DNA from: Candidatus Woesearchaeota archaeon
GTDB lineage: Archaea > Nanobdellota > Nanobdellia > Woesearchaeales > JAGVXP01
Direction: 5' to 3'
Length of the DNA: 32,102 bases
Assembly (NCBI GenBank): GCA_018303725.1
Contig: JAGVXP010000016.1
Coordinates: forward strand, 1-32,102
The translations under genes and the position numbers were made by a program. The notes beneath the pieces were generated by a model. The model did not search any database, was not told where the DNA came from, and saw nothing but the letters and a program-made list of their open reading frames with translations. This document shows positions 15,239 through 22,949 of this stretch, in pieces (position 1 is the first letter of the stretch; every line of letters starts with the position of its first letter).

Positions 15239-16306
15239 ATCAAATCAAAGCATTACTCAACTTTTTTATTTGTAATCCTATTCTTAGCTATTCTTGTTGT
15301 TGCCTTTTTGATAGTCAAACCCTTTATTAAACCCATTTTGGCAAGCGTTATCATATCCTACATTTTTTATCCTGTTTACAAATTTTTTTATAGTAAAATG
15401 AAGAAAAAAAATTTAGCCGCGCTTATAGTATCCCTACTCATAATACTGCTGATAACTGCCCCACTTTTCTTTGTGATATACTCCTTATCTGATGAAATAA
15501 GCATTAGTTACGCTATTTTAAAACAAAGATTAGATTCGGGTGATTTATTCAATATGGGCTGTGATACCGCAGACAATCTGCTTTGTACTGTTTCAGACCA
15601 TGTAAAAAGGTTTATGCGCGACCCCCAAATAGAAAACCAGGTGAATTATATAATCAATCAGCTAAATACCCGCGCATCAACCAGAATTTCTGGTTTTATA
15701 TTCTCAATCCCAACAATAGTGGTAAACTTCTTTATTATGATATTTGTTGTCTTTTATCTTTTTAGGGATGGAGGAGAGATAATCCTGAAAATTAGGGGGA
15801 TATTGCCTATAGGGGAATCCCACCAGGGGAAACTATTCAAAAAATTTAATGATGTTACCTTTGCTGTTGTCTATGGAAATATCTTCGTTGCATTAATACA
15901 AGGCATTTTAGGCGGTTTGGGGTTTTTCCTTTTTGGGATAAATTCCCCTATCTTAGGCGGAATATTGATAGCCTTTGCAGCTTTAATACCTTATGTTGGC
16001 ACAGTAATAATATGGCTGCCTGTAGCTTTGTTGTTTATATCTAAAGGGTATATACAAGGAGTGAATAGCTATATCATAAATGGTATATTGTTTTTGGTGT
16101 ATGGCCTATTCATCAGCTCTATTGATAATATTTTAAAGCCAAAAATAATTGGCGACAGAGCCAAGGTGCATCCTATCTTGGTTTTGTTGGGCGTGTTAGG
16201 CGGCTTGAAAATGTTTGGTTTTATTGGGATCATCATTGGACCAGTGGTTCTTGCATTGTTCACAACATTTATCAAATTATACAGAAAAGAACCAAATCTA
16301 AAATGA
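15239..16306 (+). CDS. AI-2E family (UPF0118/PerM) membrane permease, apparent ATC start
   Basis: Polytopic membrane protein of the AI-2E transporter family, with about eight helices: paired N-terminal helices, a central soluble loop (about 90-150), and a C-terminal half with GILGGLGFFLFGINSPILGG and the conserved IGPVVLALF end. Members export small molecules or ions; the substrate here cannot be inferred. The first standard start (TTG 15308) falls inside the first membrane helix. In-frame coding continues upstream (KSKHYSTFLFVILFLAILVV) to an ATC at 15239, 8 nt after GAGGTG. There is no in-frame ATG, GTG or TTG between, so an AUC start is likely. The 3' end overlaps the next gene by 4 nt (ATGA). 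Confidence 0.85.
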   Translation: MKSKHYSTFLFVILFLAILVVAFLIVKPFIKPILASVIISYIFYPVYKFFYSKMKKKNLAALIVSLLIILLITAPLFFVIYSLSDEISISYAILKQRLDSGDLFNMGCDTADNLLCTVSDHVKRFMRDPQIENQVNYIINQLNTRASTRISGFIFSIPTIVVNFFIMIFVVFYLFRDGGEIILKIRGILPIGESHQGKLFKKFNDVTFAVVYGNIFVALIQGILGGLGFFLFGINSPILGGILIAFAALIPYVGTVIIWLPVALLFISKGYIQGVNSYIINGILFLVYGLFISSIDNILKPKIIGDRAKVHPILVLLGVLGGLKMFGFIGIIIGPVVLALFTTFIKLYRKEPNLK

Positions 16307-17796
16307 AACTAAAAGTTAAGGACCTTGATATATCAACAGGGGGTCCTTTAATAGCTATTCTTAATTGGAAAGACTCTTCTGAATTGGATTTGCACTATCT
16401 AGACAGGATCAAGATAATAAAAGGGAAAAAGATTGAAACAGTTACTATTGATATAGCCCAAAGCAAGAAAATGGTCTCTTCCGGAAGGATAGGCCTTTTT
16501 GAAGAGGTTCTCCAATCTTTGAATTTAAAAGACGGCGATATTATCAAAATAATTCCTGCAAGAAAACCAACGTCCATTGATTATATAAAGAAAAAATTAG
16601 ACGGCTTTAAACTGGACAAAAAGGAAATAGAGCAAATAGTCTGGGATATTGTCAACAATAAATTATCAGATATAGAGCTGACTTATTTTGTTGCTGCCTG
16701 TTATGCAAATGAGCTTGATTTGGAAGAAACCACAATATTGACTAATGCTATGGCTAAATATGGCAATACATTAAAGTTAAAGAGATACCCTATTATGGAT
16801 AAACATAGCGTAGGCGGCGTGGCAGGCAACAGGACAACCATGATAATTGTGCCTATAATAGCTGCAGCTGGTCTGACTATACCAAAAACAAGCTCTAGAA
16901 GCATTACAAGTCCAGCTGGGACAGCAGATACAGTAGAAGTTTTGACCAATGTCAATATTTCCATCAATAAGATGAAAAGGATAGTTGAAAAAACAAATGG
17001 CTGTTTGGTTTGGGGCGGCGGATTAGATTTAGCTCCAGCTGATGACAAGATAATTAAAGTAGAAAAGCCATTGGCTATAGATGCTAAAAGCCAGTTATTA
17101 GCGTCTGTTATGGCAAAAAAGGCCAGTGTTTCTGCTACGCATCTTTTAGTTGATATTCCGAGCGGTAAAGGCTCTAAGATTAGCTCCAAAGAAAAGGCAA
17201 GAAAGCTAAAAGGGGATTTTATCAGCCTAGGCAAGGAATTAAGAATAAAAGTTAGGGTTATTATAACTGATGGCAAAGAGCCGATTGGCAACGGCATTGG
17301 CCCGGCTTTAGAAGCAAGAGACGTGCTCTGGATTTTGGGGAATGATAAAAGAGGACCCAAAGATTTAAGGATGAAGGCTTTGAAAATGGCAGGTTTAATG
17401 CTGGAGATGGGTGGCAAAGCGGGAAAGGGCAATGGGTTTAAATTAGCTTTGGATATATTGAAAAGCGGCAAGGCATACAAAAAAATAGTAGAGATAATAA
17501 AAGCACAGGGCGGCAGGGAAGTTGATCCCGATGGAATTGAATTGGCTCCTGTAACTTATGATTATTCGGCTTATAAAGATGGTGTTATTAAAGAGATTTC
17601 AAACAGGGCAATATCAAAAACAGCAAGAGTGGCTGGTGCTCCTCAAGACAAAGGAGCCGGGATTTATCTACGTAAGCATGTTGGCGATAAAGTAAAGAAA
17701 GGCGAGGCGCTATTTACTATTTACGCTCCTAACAAGGATAAGCTGGATTATGTCAAAGATGTTATTAAGGCTGTTGATGGGGTTGTTATCAGATAA
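16303..17796 (+). CDS. deoA: AMP phosphorylase (archaeal DeoA/thymidine phosphorylase family)
   Basis: A 497-aa protein. AMP phosphorylase converts AMP (and CMP, UMP) plus phosphate to base and ribose-1,5-bisphosphate, feeding the archaeal pathway through ribose-1,5-bisphosphate isomerase and type III RubisCO. Seen: an N-terminal archaeal extension domain (about 1-85), the glycosyl-transferase helical domain, the phosphate-binding DKHSVGGVAGNRTT and the phosphorylase signature region ITSPAGTADTVEVLT. The C-terminal domain is VAGAPQDKGAGIYLRKHVGD. Length (about 500) matches archaeal AMP phosphorylase rather than the roughly 440-aa bacterial thymidine phosphorylase. It is translationally coupled to the permease. 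Neither of the other two pathway enzymes is in the window. Confidence 0.93.
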   Translation: MKLKVKDLDISTGGPLIAILNWKDSSELDLHYLDRIKIIKGKKIETVTIDIAQSKKMVSSGRIGLFEEVLQSLNLKDGDIIKIIPARKPTSIDYIKKKLDGFKLDKKEIEQIVWDIVNNKLSDIELTYFVAACYANELDLEETTILTNAMAKYGNTLKLKRYPIMDKHSVGGVAGNRTTMIIVPIIAAAGLTIPKTSSRSITSPAGTADTVEVLTNVNISINKMKRIVEKTNGCLVWGGGLDLAPADDKIIKVEKPLAIDAKSQLLASVMAKKASVSATHLLVDIPSGKGSKISSKEKARKLKGDFISLGKELRIKVRVIITDGKEPIGNGIGPALEARDVLWILGNDKRGPKDLRMKALKMAGLMLEMGGKAGKGNGFKLALDILKSGKAYKKIVEIIKAQGGREVDPDGIELAPVTYDYSAYKDGVIKEISNRAISKTARVAGAPQDKGAGIYLRKHVGDKVKKGEALFTIYAPNKDKLDYVKDVIKAVDGVVIR

Positions 17797-17819
17797 TTCA
17801 ATTCTAGAAAAAATAGAAA

Positions 17820-17830
17820 AGTTTAAATAC
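17820..17830 (+). promoter_or_regulatory. TATA box of the MNT-HEPN pair
   Basis: AGTTTAAATAC, about 27 nt before ATG 17853, which favours that start over ATG 17832. Confidence 0.6.
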
Positions 17831-17852
17831 TATGTATGTTTATAGAATACAT

Positions 17853-18461
17853 ATGACTGCTGATAACATACAATTTACAAAGATTGAAATTCAGATAGCC
17901 AAATACCTGTTTAAGCACTATAAAGACAGATACAACCCCAGGCAGCTAGCCAGGATATTGAATATAAACCATGCCCATGCAAATAAGCTCTGTAACCTTC
18001 TTGCGGACAAGCAGCTTTTGATTAAGGAAAGTGTTGGAAACTCAGTTTACTTTTCATTCAATTATGATGGTAAGCTGGCTGTTAAGTTTATGGAGTATAT
18101 ACTAAATATGGAAGAGAAGGCCTTCCCGAAATGGCTGATTGTCCTTCTTCACAGCCTAAAAAAGTTCAAGCCATACATAGCGTTAGGGCTTGTCTTTGGC
18201 TCTTCTATAAGGACTAAAGATTACCATGATATAGACGTCCTTCTGGTGTATGAAAAGAATAGGGCAAAAGATATCAGCAAAGTAAAGGGAGAAATCAGGA
18301 AATCCCAACTGATAGAACAACCTATAAGGTATGTTGATATGACTGAAAAGGATATCCTGTCAAACAAAGATGATAAGGTTTTTTACAGCATCCTGTCAGA
18401 CAGCCTAATATTCTATAACGCTGAAAAATATGTTGGGTTGATTAAAAAATGCCACAGATAG
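17853..18461 (+). CDS. Winged-helix fused to MNT-type nucleotidyltransferase (antitoxin-like)
   Basis: A 202-aa protein. Residues about 5-70 form a winged helix-turn-helix (FTKIEIQIAKYLFKHY, PRQLARILNINHAHANKLCN, ADKQLLIKESVGNSVYF). Residues about 105-190 are a minimal nucleotidyltransferase with G116-S117 (LVFGSSIR) and D126-I-D128 (HDIDVLLVY). It overlaps the downstream HEPN gene by 13 nt. In the known MNT/HEPN toxin-antitoxin type, the nucleotidyltransferase neutralises the HEPN RNase by AMPylation; fusion to a DNA-binding domain would add operon autoregulation. That role is inference from arrangement. ATG 17832 is an alternative start but lies too close to the TATA box. Confidence 0.85.
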   Translation: MTADNIQFTKIEIQIAKYLFKHYKDRYNPRQLARILNINHAHANKLCNLLADKQLLIKESVGNSVYFSFNYDGKLAVKFMEYILNMEEKAFPKWLIVLLHSLKKFKPYIALGLVFGSSIRTKDYHDIDVLLVYEKNRAKDISKVKGEIRKSQLIEQPIRYVDMTEKDILSNKDDKVFYSILSDSLIFYNAEKYVGLIKKCHR

Positions 18462-18931
18462 ATAATCACCTGAAATGGTGCCTTAAAGACGCTAAAAGGT
18501 TGGTGAAAGTAAAGCCTGACGCGGAACTTGCACAAAAGCATGTCAAGAAATCAGAATATAATTATGGTGTCCTGCAGACGCTTGAAAGGCTCAAAATATA
18601 TGACTGGGCTTTGAATGTTGGATTTTATGCTATCTATCACTGTTTTTTGGCCATTTTGGCTAAGTATGGCTATCAATCCAGGAACCAAGCCTGCACAATA
18701 ACAGTTTTGCACACTTTGATAAATGAGAAGAAGATGGAGCTGGAAAAGGATTTGGTCACGCAGTTTGATACTCTAGACGTTGAGGAGAATATGGCAAGCC
18801 CCACTATAAGAGTGGAAAGGGAAGTTTCAACTTATGGTGTTGAGACAACTATAGATTTGGAACAGCTGAAAAAAATAAAAGAGCTAATTATCAAAGTGCA
18901 AAGAGAGACGATTAGGATACTAGGGGAATAG
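18449..18931 (+). CDS. HEPN-domain protein (toxin-like partner)
   Basis: A 160-aa all-helical protein of the HEPN superfamily: the long helix with YDWALNVGFYAIYHCFLAIL and the following GYQSRNQACTITVLHTLINE are typical of archaeal HEPN proteins. Many active HEPN RNases have R-x4-6-H; here the equivalent stretch is SRNQACTITVLH, where Arg-to-His spacing is longer, so RNase activity is uncertain. It overlaps the nucleotidyltransferase gene by 13 nt, which indicates translational coupling and a complex between the two products. It could also be a non-toxic nucleotide-binding partner. Confidence 0.82.
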   Translation: MPQIDNHLKWCLKDAKRLVKVKPDAELAQKHVKKSEYNYGVLQTLERLKIYDWALNVGFYAIYHCFLAILAKYGYQSRNQACTITVLHTLINEKKMELEKDLVTQFDTLDVEENMASPTIRVEREVSTYGVETTIDLEQLKKIKELIIKVQRETIRILGE

Positions 18932-18991
18932 GTTGTAAAAATGCACTATAATAGCTACTTTTTTTGTCATAAGGCAAAAGATTAAAGCAAA

Positions 18992-19001
18992 CTTTAAATA
19001 C
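18992..19001 (+). promoter_or_regulatory. TATA box of the zinc-ribbon membrane protein gene
   Basis: CTTTAAATAC, about 30 nt before TTG 19024 and 50 nt before ATG 19042. Confidence 0.6.
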
Positions 19002-19041
19002 TCTATTCTGTTAATACATTATATTGTTGGGGTTTGATAAT

Positions 19042-19452
19042 ATGAAAAAAACCAGTAATGAAAAAGAAGAGATTAAAGCATATTTTTGTAAAAATTGTGG
19101 TACAATAGTTGAAGAGAATGATACCAAGTGTCCCAAATGCAAAAACTTTCTTTCACAAGATAGAGCTACTACCTCAAAAGTAATCACAATAAAAGAATAT
19201 AGAGAAGGATTAGAAAAAGCAAGTCCTTCTTTTAAACTTAAAAAATGGTATCATTATTTATTTTATGTTCTAGGTTGGTTTAATGCTGGAAATCTAATAT
19301 TTTGGGTAACTTTATGGATAGCTAATTCCAGAGCTGGTGTGAGGTATGATAAATTTTTTAATCCTCGTGTAAACAAAGCGATTTTTATTTGGGGGATAAT
19401 CACTATAATAGGTTATATTATTGTTATTCTATTAATTTTTACTGTTGATTAA
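19042..19452 (+). CDS. Zinc-ribbon protein with two membrane helices
   Basis: A 136-aa protein (from ATG). An N-terminal zinc ribbon has two C-x2-C pairs (YFCKNCGTIV and TKCPKCKNFL, about residues 15-37). After a basic linker come two membrane helices (YLFYVLGWFNAGNLIFWVTL; IFIWGIITIIGYIIVILLIF). This zinc-ribbon-plus-membrane layout is common in archaea (zinc_ribbon_2 type); function unknown. Start choice is uncertain: TTG 19024 would fit a leaderless mRNA from the TATA box and adds MLGFDN, while ATG 19042 has GGGG upstream as a weak Shine-Dalgarno. Confidence 0.75.
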   Translation: MKKTSNEKEEIKAYFCKNCGTIVEENDTKCPKCKNFLSQDRATTSKVITIKEYREGLEKASPSFKLKKWYHYLFYVLGWFNAGNLIFWVTLWIANSRAGVRYDKFFNPRVNKAIFIWGIITIIGYIIVILLIFTVD

Positions 19453-19518
19453 AAAAGACTATATAAATAGGAGTATAAGCCAACTTATTAAATATGGCTT
19501 TACCCCATCATATCCCTA

Positions 19519-19624
19519 CGCCGCGACCCGGACTTTCATGCTATTACTATAGCTTTTGAACCGGGACATCCTTTCGGAAAATGGCTCTCAAGGCCATCGC
19601 AGTACCAGGTTGTGCCATCGCGGC
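19519..19624 (-). tRNA. tRNA-Ser(UGA) with an intron in the T loop
   Basis: On the minus strand: acceptor GCCGCGA/TCGCGGC (19624-19618/19526-19520), discriminator G, T8-G9, D arm, anticodon stem ATGGC/GCCAT with loop CTTGAGA (anticodon TGA, 19590-19588), long variable arm TTCC-GAAA-GGA (type II, as for Ser) and T stem CCCGG/CCGGG. The T loop TTCAAA..T is interrupted at 59/60 by a 22-nt intron (19533-19554), with central helix TTCA/TGAA and intron hairpin GCTAT/ATAGC. The plus-strand reading also folds as a closed multi-branch RNA, but this is simply the complement of the tRNA. Confidence 0.93.
19533..19554 (-). other. tRNA-Ser intron (59/60, T loop, 22 nt)
   Basis: Central helix TTCA (19560-19557) with TGAA (19538-19535); bulges AA^A and AG^T. 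Same position as intron 2 of tRNA-Val. Confidence 0.9.
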
Positions 19625-19642
19625 ATAATAGCTGAGTTTTTT

Positions 19643-19656
19643 TATTTATATTTAAA
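19643..19656 (-). promoter_or_regulatory. TATA box of tRNA-Ser
   Basis: ATTTAAATATAAAT on the minus strand, about 20-30 nt before the tRNA 5' end. Confidence 0.7.
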
Positions 19657-19714
19657 TGTTGTCAAAATGTAAATTAAACCTTTAAAGTATGCACTTTGTT
19701 TTTTAGTAAACTCG

Positions 19715-19852
19715 AAAACCCAACAACAATAATGGACTCAAACACGGTCTTTTTTGCTGACGCAAAAAAGCCCTACTCACAAAGGAAATTTCCACACTTT
19801 GTATGGAAATTTCCTCTGCATTCGTGTTTTCGTCCATTGTTGTTGGTTTTTT
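19715..19852 (-). repeat. Structured inverted-repeat element, copy C
   Basis: Inverted relative to copies A and B. Outer arms (19715-19736 and 19831-19852) contain CCAACAACAATGG and its complement, again with 3 extra nt on one arm. Read on the minus strand: GGAC, then tandem GA/GA mismatches, then AAACACG/CGTGTTT. Hairpin 2 is GGAAATTTCC (19784-19793/19805-19814) with a loop like ATACAAAGTG. Hairpin 3 is TTTTTTGC/GCAAAAAA (19746-19772). Shares CGAAAAC and GACCGTGTTTGA with copy B. Lies about 60 nt downstream of the AglB stop codon, in the same direction. The gene-free stretch 19453-19910 is otherwise filled by tRNA-Ser and its promoter. Confidence 0.8.
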
Positions 19853-19910
19853 CAACTCGCTAAAAATAAAATGTGTATTTAAGGAGTGTACTTTACACAA
19901 AAAGAGCATT

Positions 19911-22772
19911 TCATTCAATTAAGATGTCTTCAGCATCCCACTTGACTTTCCATGTAATAATCCTTCCGCCATACACCGTTTGTGTGTTGTAGAACTTCTC
20001 AAATGAGCTAAGCCCGGAACCATCAAGGAAGAATAACCTTGTGAACATGGATGCTGCCAGCTCAGGAGACATAGCATATGCCCTGTAATTGCCTCCAAAA
20101 TTTGCCAGAGTTACACCAAGGCCGATTGTATCATTAAATTCCTTTGTTTTCATTATTCCATCTTCTGTTGTATAGGCAATTACATTTGGATGCTTTATCC
20201 CTCCCGGTGTAACTATATCTGCCTCTATTGTATTCAAATTTATGTTAAGGGTTAGCCCTTCCACAAAACCGCATTCTATATTTGTATCATCAACTTTGGA
20301 GCAATCAAACCAGCCAGCATATGATGGCCACGGGGCTATCCACCTGTTAATGTCGTCTTCATTTTTTAAAGAGTTCAGCTCCTGAATCCATTTTTTTGTT
20401 GTTTTTTCATCTATGTTGTAGTCTTCCTCGAACTTTTTTATAATCTCCTCTTCCGGGGTAGTTTTGTAGACAGCGTTGAGGTAGGATTTTTTGAAATTCC
20501 AGCTGCCAAAATGCGCCCATACACCGCCTTTGCTGATCATGTCATCTGATGTTATTAAAAAGTTTTCAGGCGGATTGCAATGGCTGTAGGACAATGCATT
20601 AGTGATTTCATCGGCTGAAAAATTATGTTTTGCGAGAGTGTCAGCCGCTTTACCCCTTCTTTCTACAATAATCTCATTGACTATGTCAATAGAGTGAGGA
20701 GCGTCATTCATTTTTGCATTAACAGCATTGAATGCATTATTGCCTCCGCAATCTAGCATGCGGAGAATCCCTCGCGACATGTTCTCATCTGAAGTCAACA
20801 ACAGCTTGCCTAGCCAATGCAGCTGCGGATTATTCTGGGAACTGCCGTCAAGGGTAACTCTCCTGTCTGCAAAATATTTGAACCAATGGCCAAAATCCCA
20901 CCATGAATTGATGATTGCATCTGGCTTTGAGGACTGTTTTATCTTCTCAAGCGTCTCAACCCATTCGTCAGACACATTTGGCAGATAATTTTGAGCTGCA
21001 ACAAACCCTGTCTGCACTGGTTTAACAAGGAATAAAAATGTCAGGATTATAATGCATGCTGTTGTGAAGAATTTAGGCAAAGAGGTCAACTTTCTGGTAA
21101 ATGAAAACAATAACTTAAGAACACCCTCAAAGAATATTGCAACAAAGATGCTTACCGGCACTGCCATAAGGAAAAGGAACCTTGCGCCACTATAACTAAA
21201 GTAAGTTACCAAGCAGATAATGACTGTTAATAGGAAAACCATATCAGGATGGAATGTTTCCTTCTCTTCCACAAAAAGATGGAGGAGTATGCCAATAAAA
21301 ACAGGAACCATAAACAGGAAAACAAGGATTTCCGCAGAAGATGATTTTACAAAAGAATAAATAGCTATATTTGCTGCAACAAACAGGGAAAAAGCAACCT
21401 TCTTTTTATTTATGAATCTGATAGTCGGGAATATAAGGAATACCATCCCTAAGGCTGCCATCAGGTAAAAGGTAATTGGGATGATTGTTAATCTTTTGAA
21501 AGTAATTGTGAAATTTTTGAAGCCAAAACTCCCAAATGATGAGATAATCTGTGAAATGCTGATTCCGTTGAACTCTGCAACAGTTGTAAGCACATTGGGC
21601 CAATAATTGGTATTTGCAGCTGCCTTGAAAGAAAGGACCTTAAATTGAGTGGTTAGCGCATCCCAGAGCGCAGTTGGGGAACGGAAGATAAACACAAAAA
21701 ATATGATGATTATTGCTAAAAATGAGATGGCAGGGAAAGCAATCCCTTTCAATGGCTCTTTACAATCTTTAAGTTCAAGACGCTTGTTAATGCGCCATTT
21801 TTGGAGTGCAACATAAACTCCTTTTATAATCAAGGCAAATATAAACAAATCAGCAAGATACCACCATCCTATCCAAAACAGCGAATAGATTGAGATTAAA
21901 ACACCAGCAATAGATGCCCATATGCTTTTATTTCTTAAGGAATCTGCATAAAAGCACTCAACAGCAAGCCAGAGAAAAATAACCTGAAAGAATACATTTG
22001 TTATATCACTGTCAGAGCCGAGGCTGCGGGTAAGCACAGAGGTATTAACATTAACAAGAACAGTCCCAATAACAGCAACTATATTGCCCCTGATTTTTCT
22101 GAGAAGGATAAACAATGGTATAGTAAAAAGCAGGGAAAAGACAAGGGGAGTTAAGAACGATGCCTGCATAAGGCTAATATCATGGTTAAATATTTTTAGA
22201 AATTTATAGACAGCTACAATAGCAATTGGATAATAATATATTGGCTTTTCCAGGATGTTTGGGGCAACAGTATATGCATCGTAACAGGCATTATCTTTTA
22301 CGACATCGCACTGCGTTCCCTTTTCGATTATATTCCTGCTCTGCCTGAGCCAATAATAAGAGTCAATATCCCCCAGGTAGACATATGTCTTTTTTCCTGA
22401 TTCATATTGCAGTCTGGATTTCAGCGAATCTGCATTTTGCTTGATGGCAGCTTGGAGCTGTTCCTTGCCTTCTTTTTGCATAAACTCTTTGAACTTTTGC
22501 TCGGTGAGTGCTTCTTTCTGGTCATTGGGCATATTTGGAAGCTGCTTGTCAATCTCTGCTCGAATCATTGAGCGGTAATAATTAAGCACATTATTCTCAG
22601 CGGATTTTTCAAGAGGCACAAGCTTCATAGGCTCAAGCCTTACCATAAGGGTTACAATCAAGGGGATAAGAATAAGGAGGATCCATGATTTTTTGATTAT
22701 GAACTCTTTCCAGTTTATCTTATTTTTATCAGCTGGTTTGTTTTCTTCCCCTTTATCGGCAACATCATCCAT
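19911..22772 (-). CDS. aglB: Oligosaccharyltransferase AglB/STT3
   Basis: A 953-aa GT-C membrane glycosyltransferase that moves the lipid-linked glycan onto Asn of N-x-S/T sequons of exported proteins. Seen: a cytoplasmic N-terminus and first helix (about 27-45), a first external loop with the metal-binding DxD-type motif (YLGDIDSYYWL), the second acidic motif GSDSD, about 13 membrane helices to residue 600, and then the catalytic WWDFG motif (W624-G628; usual form WWDYG) followed by the globular C-terminal domain with DDMISKGGVWAHFGSW (DK/MI-like motif). Length is usual for archaeal AglB. Natural substrates probably include the sequon-rich proteins at the left of this window. TATA box at 22792-22804 and ATG 22772 imply a leaderless mRNA. 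Confidence 0.95.
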   Translation of the reverse strand: MDDVADKGEENKPADKNKINWKEFIIKKSWILLILIPLIVTLMVRLEPMKLVPLEKSAENNVLNYYRSMIRAEIDKQLPNMPNDQKEALTEQKFKEFMQKEGKEQLQAAIKQNADSLKSRLQYESGKKTYVYLGDIDSYYWLRQSRNIIEKGTQCDVVKDNACYDAYTVAPNILEKPIYYYPIAIVAVYKFLKIFNHDISLMQASFLTPLVFSLLFTIPLFILLRKIRGNIVAVIGTVLVNVNTSVLTRSLGSDSDITNVFFQVIFLWLAVECFYADSLRNKSIWASIAGVLISIYSLFWIGWWYLADLFIFALIIKGVYVALQKWRINKRLELKDCKEPLKGIAFPAISFLAIIIIFFVFIFRSPTALWDALTTQFKVLSFKAAANTNYWPNVLTTVAEFNGISISQIISSFGSFGFKNFTITFKRLTIIPITFYLMAALGMVFLIFPTIRFINKKKVAFSLFVAANIAIYSFVKSSSAEILVFLFMVPVFIGILLHLFVEEKETFHPDMVFLLTVIICLVTYFSYSGARFLFLMAVPVSIFVAIFFEGVLKLLFSFTRKLTSLPKFFTTACIIILTFLFLVKPVQTGFVAAQNYLPNVSDEWVETLEKIKQSSKPDAIINSWWDFGHWFKYFADRRVTLDGSSQNNPQLHWLGKLLLTSDENMSRGILRMLDCGGNNAFNAVNAKMNDAPHSIDIVNEIIVERRGKAADTLAKHNFSADEITNALSYSHCNPPENFLITSDDMISKGGVWAHFGSWNFKKSYLNAVYKTTPEEEIIKKFEEDYNIDEKTTKKWIQELNSLKNEDDINRWIAPWPSYAGWFDCSKVDDTNIECGFVEGLTLNINLNTIEADIVTPGGIKHPNVIAYTTEDGIMKTKEFNDTIGLGVTLANFGGNYRAYAMSPELAASMFTRLFFLDGSGLSSFEKFYNTQTVYGGRIITWKVKWDAEDILIE

Positions 22773-22873
22773 AATAAATGGTTGTTGTGATGTTATATAA
22801 AAAGTTTGTTAAGCCAGAACTCCTTAGGGTTTATAAATAAAACCGAAAGCTTTTTAAATCTAACGATATTCCC

Positions 22874-22884
22874 CTTTATAAATC
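22874..22884 (+). promoter_or_regulatory. TATA box of the TFB gene
   Basis: CTTTATAAATC. The predicted start near 22900 leaves a leader of about 50 nt ending in AGGTGAT (22940-22946), the best Shine-Dalgarno in the window. Confidence 0.65.
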
Positions 22885-22949
22885 TTATTGTAAATAATTA
22901 GGGGGTGCTGGAAGCTGTATCTTCAAAAATCCCTCTAACAGGTGATAAA

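Noticed and set aside
16701-17480. A 259-codon open frame antisense to deoA
   Set aside because: Lies wholly within the well-supported AMP phosphorylase gene; its sequence is a complement artefact.
19494-19640. A plus-strand multi-branched structured ncRNA closed by GCCGCGA/TCGCGGC
   Set aside because: It is the complement of tRNA-Ser on the minus strand, which explains every stem.
22905-22949. GTG start for TFB
   Set aside because: ATG 22950 has AGGTGAT right before it and begins at the usual place before the zinc ribbon.
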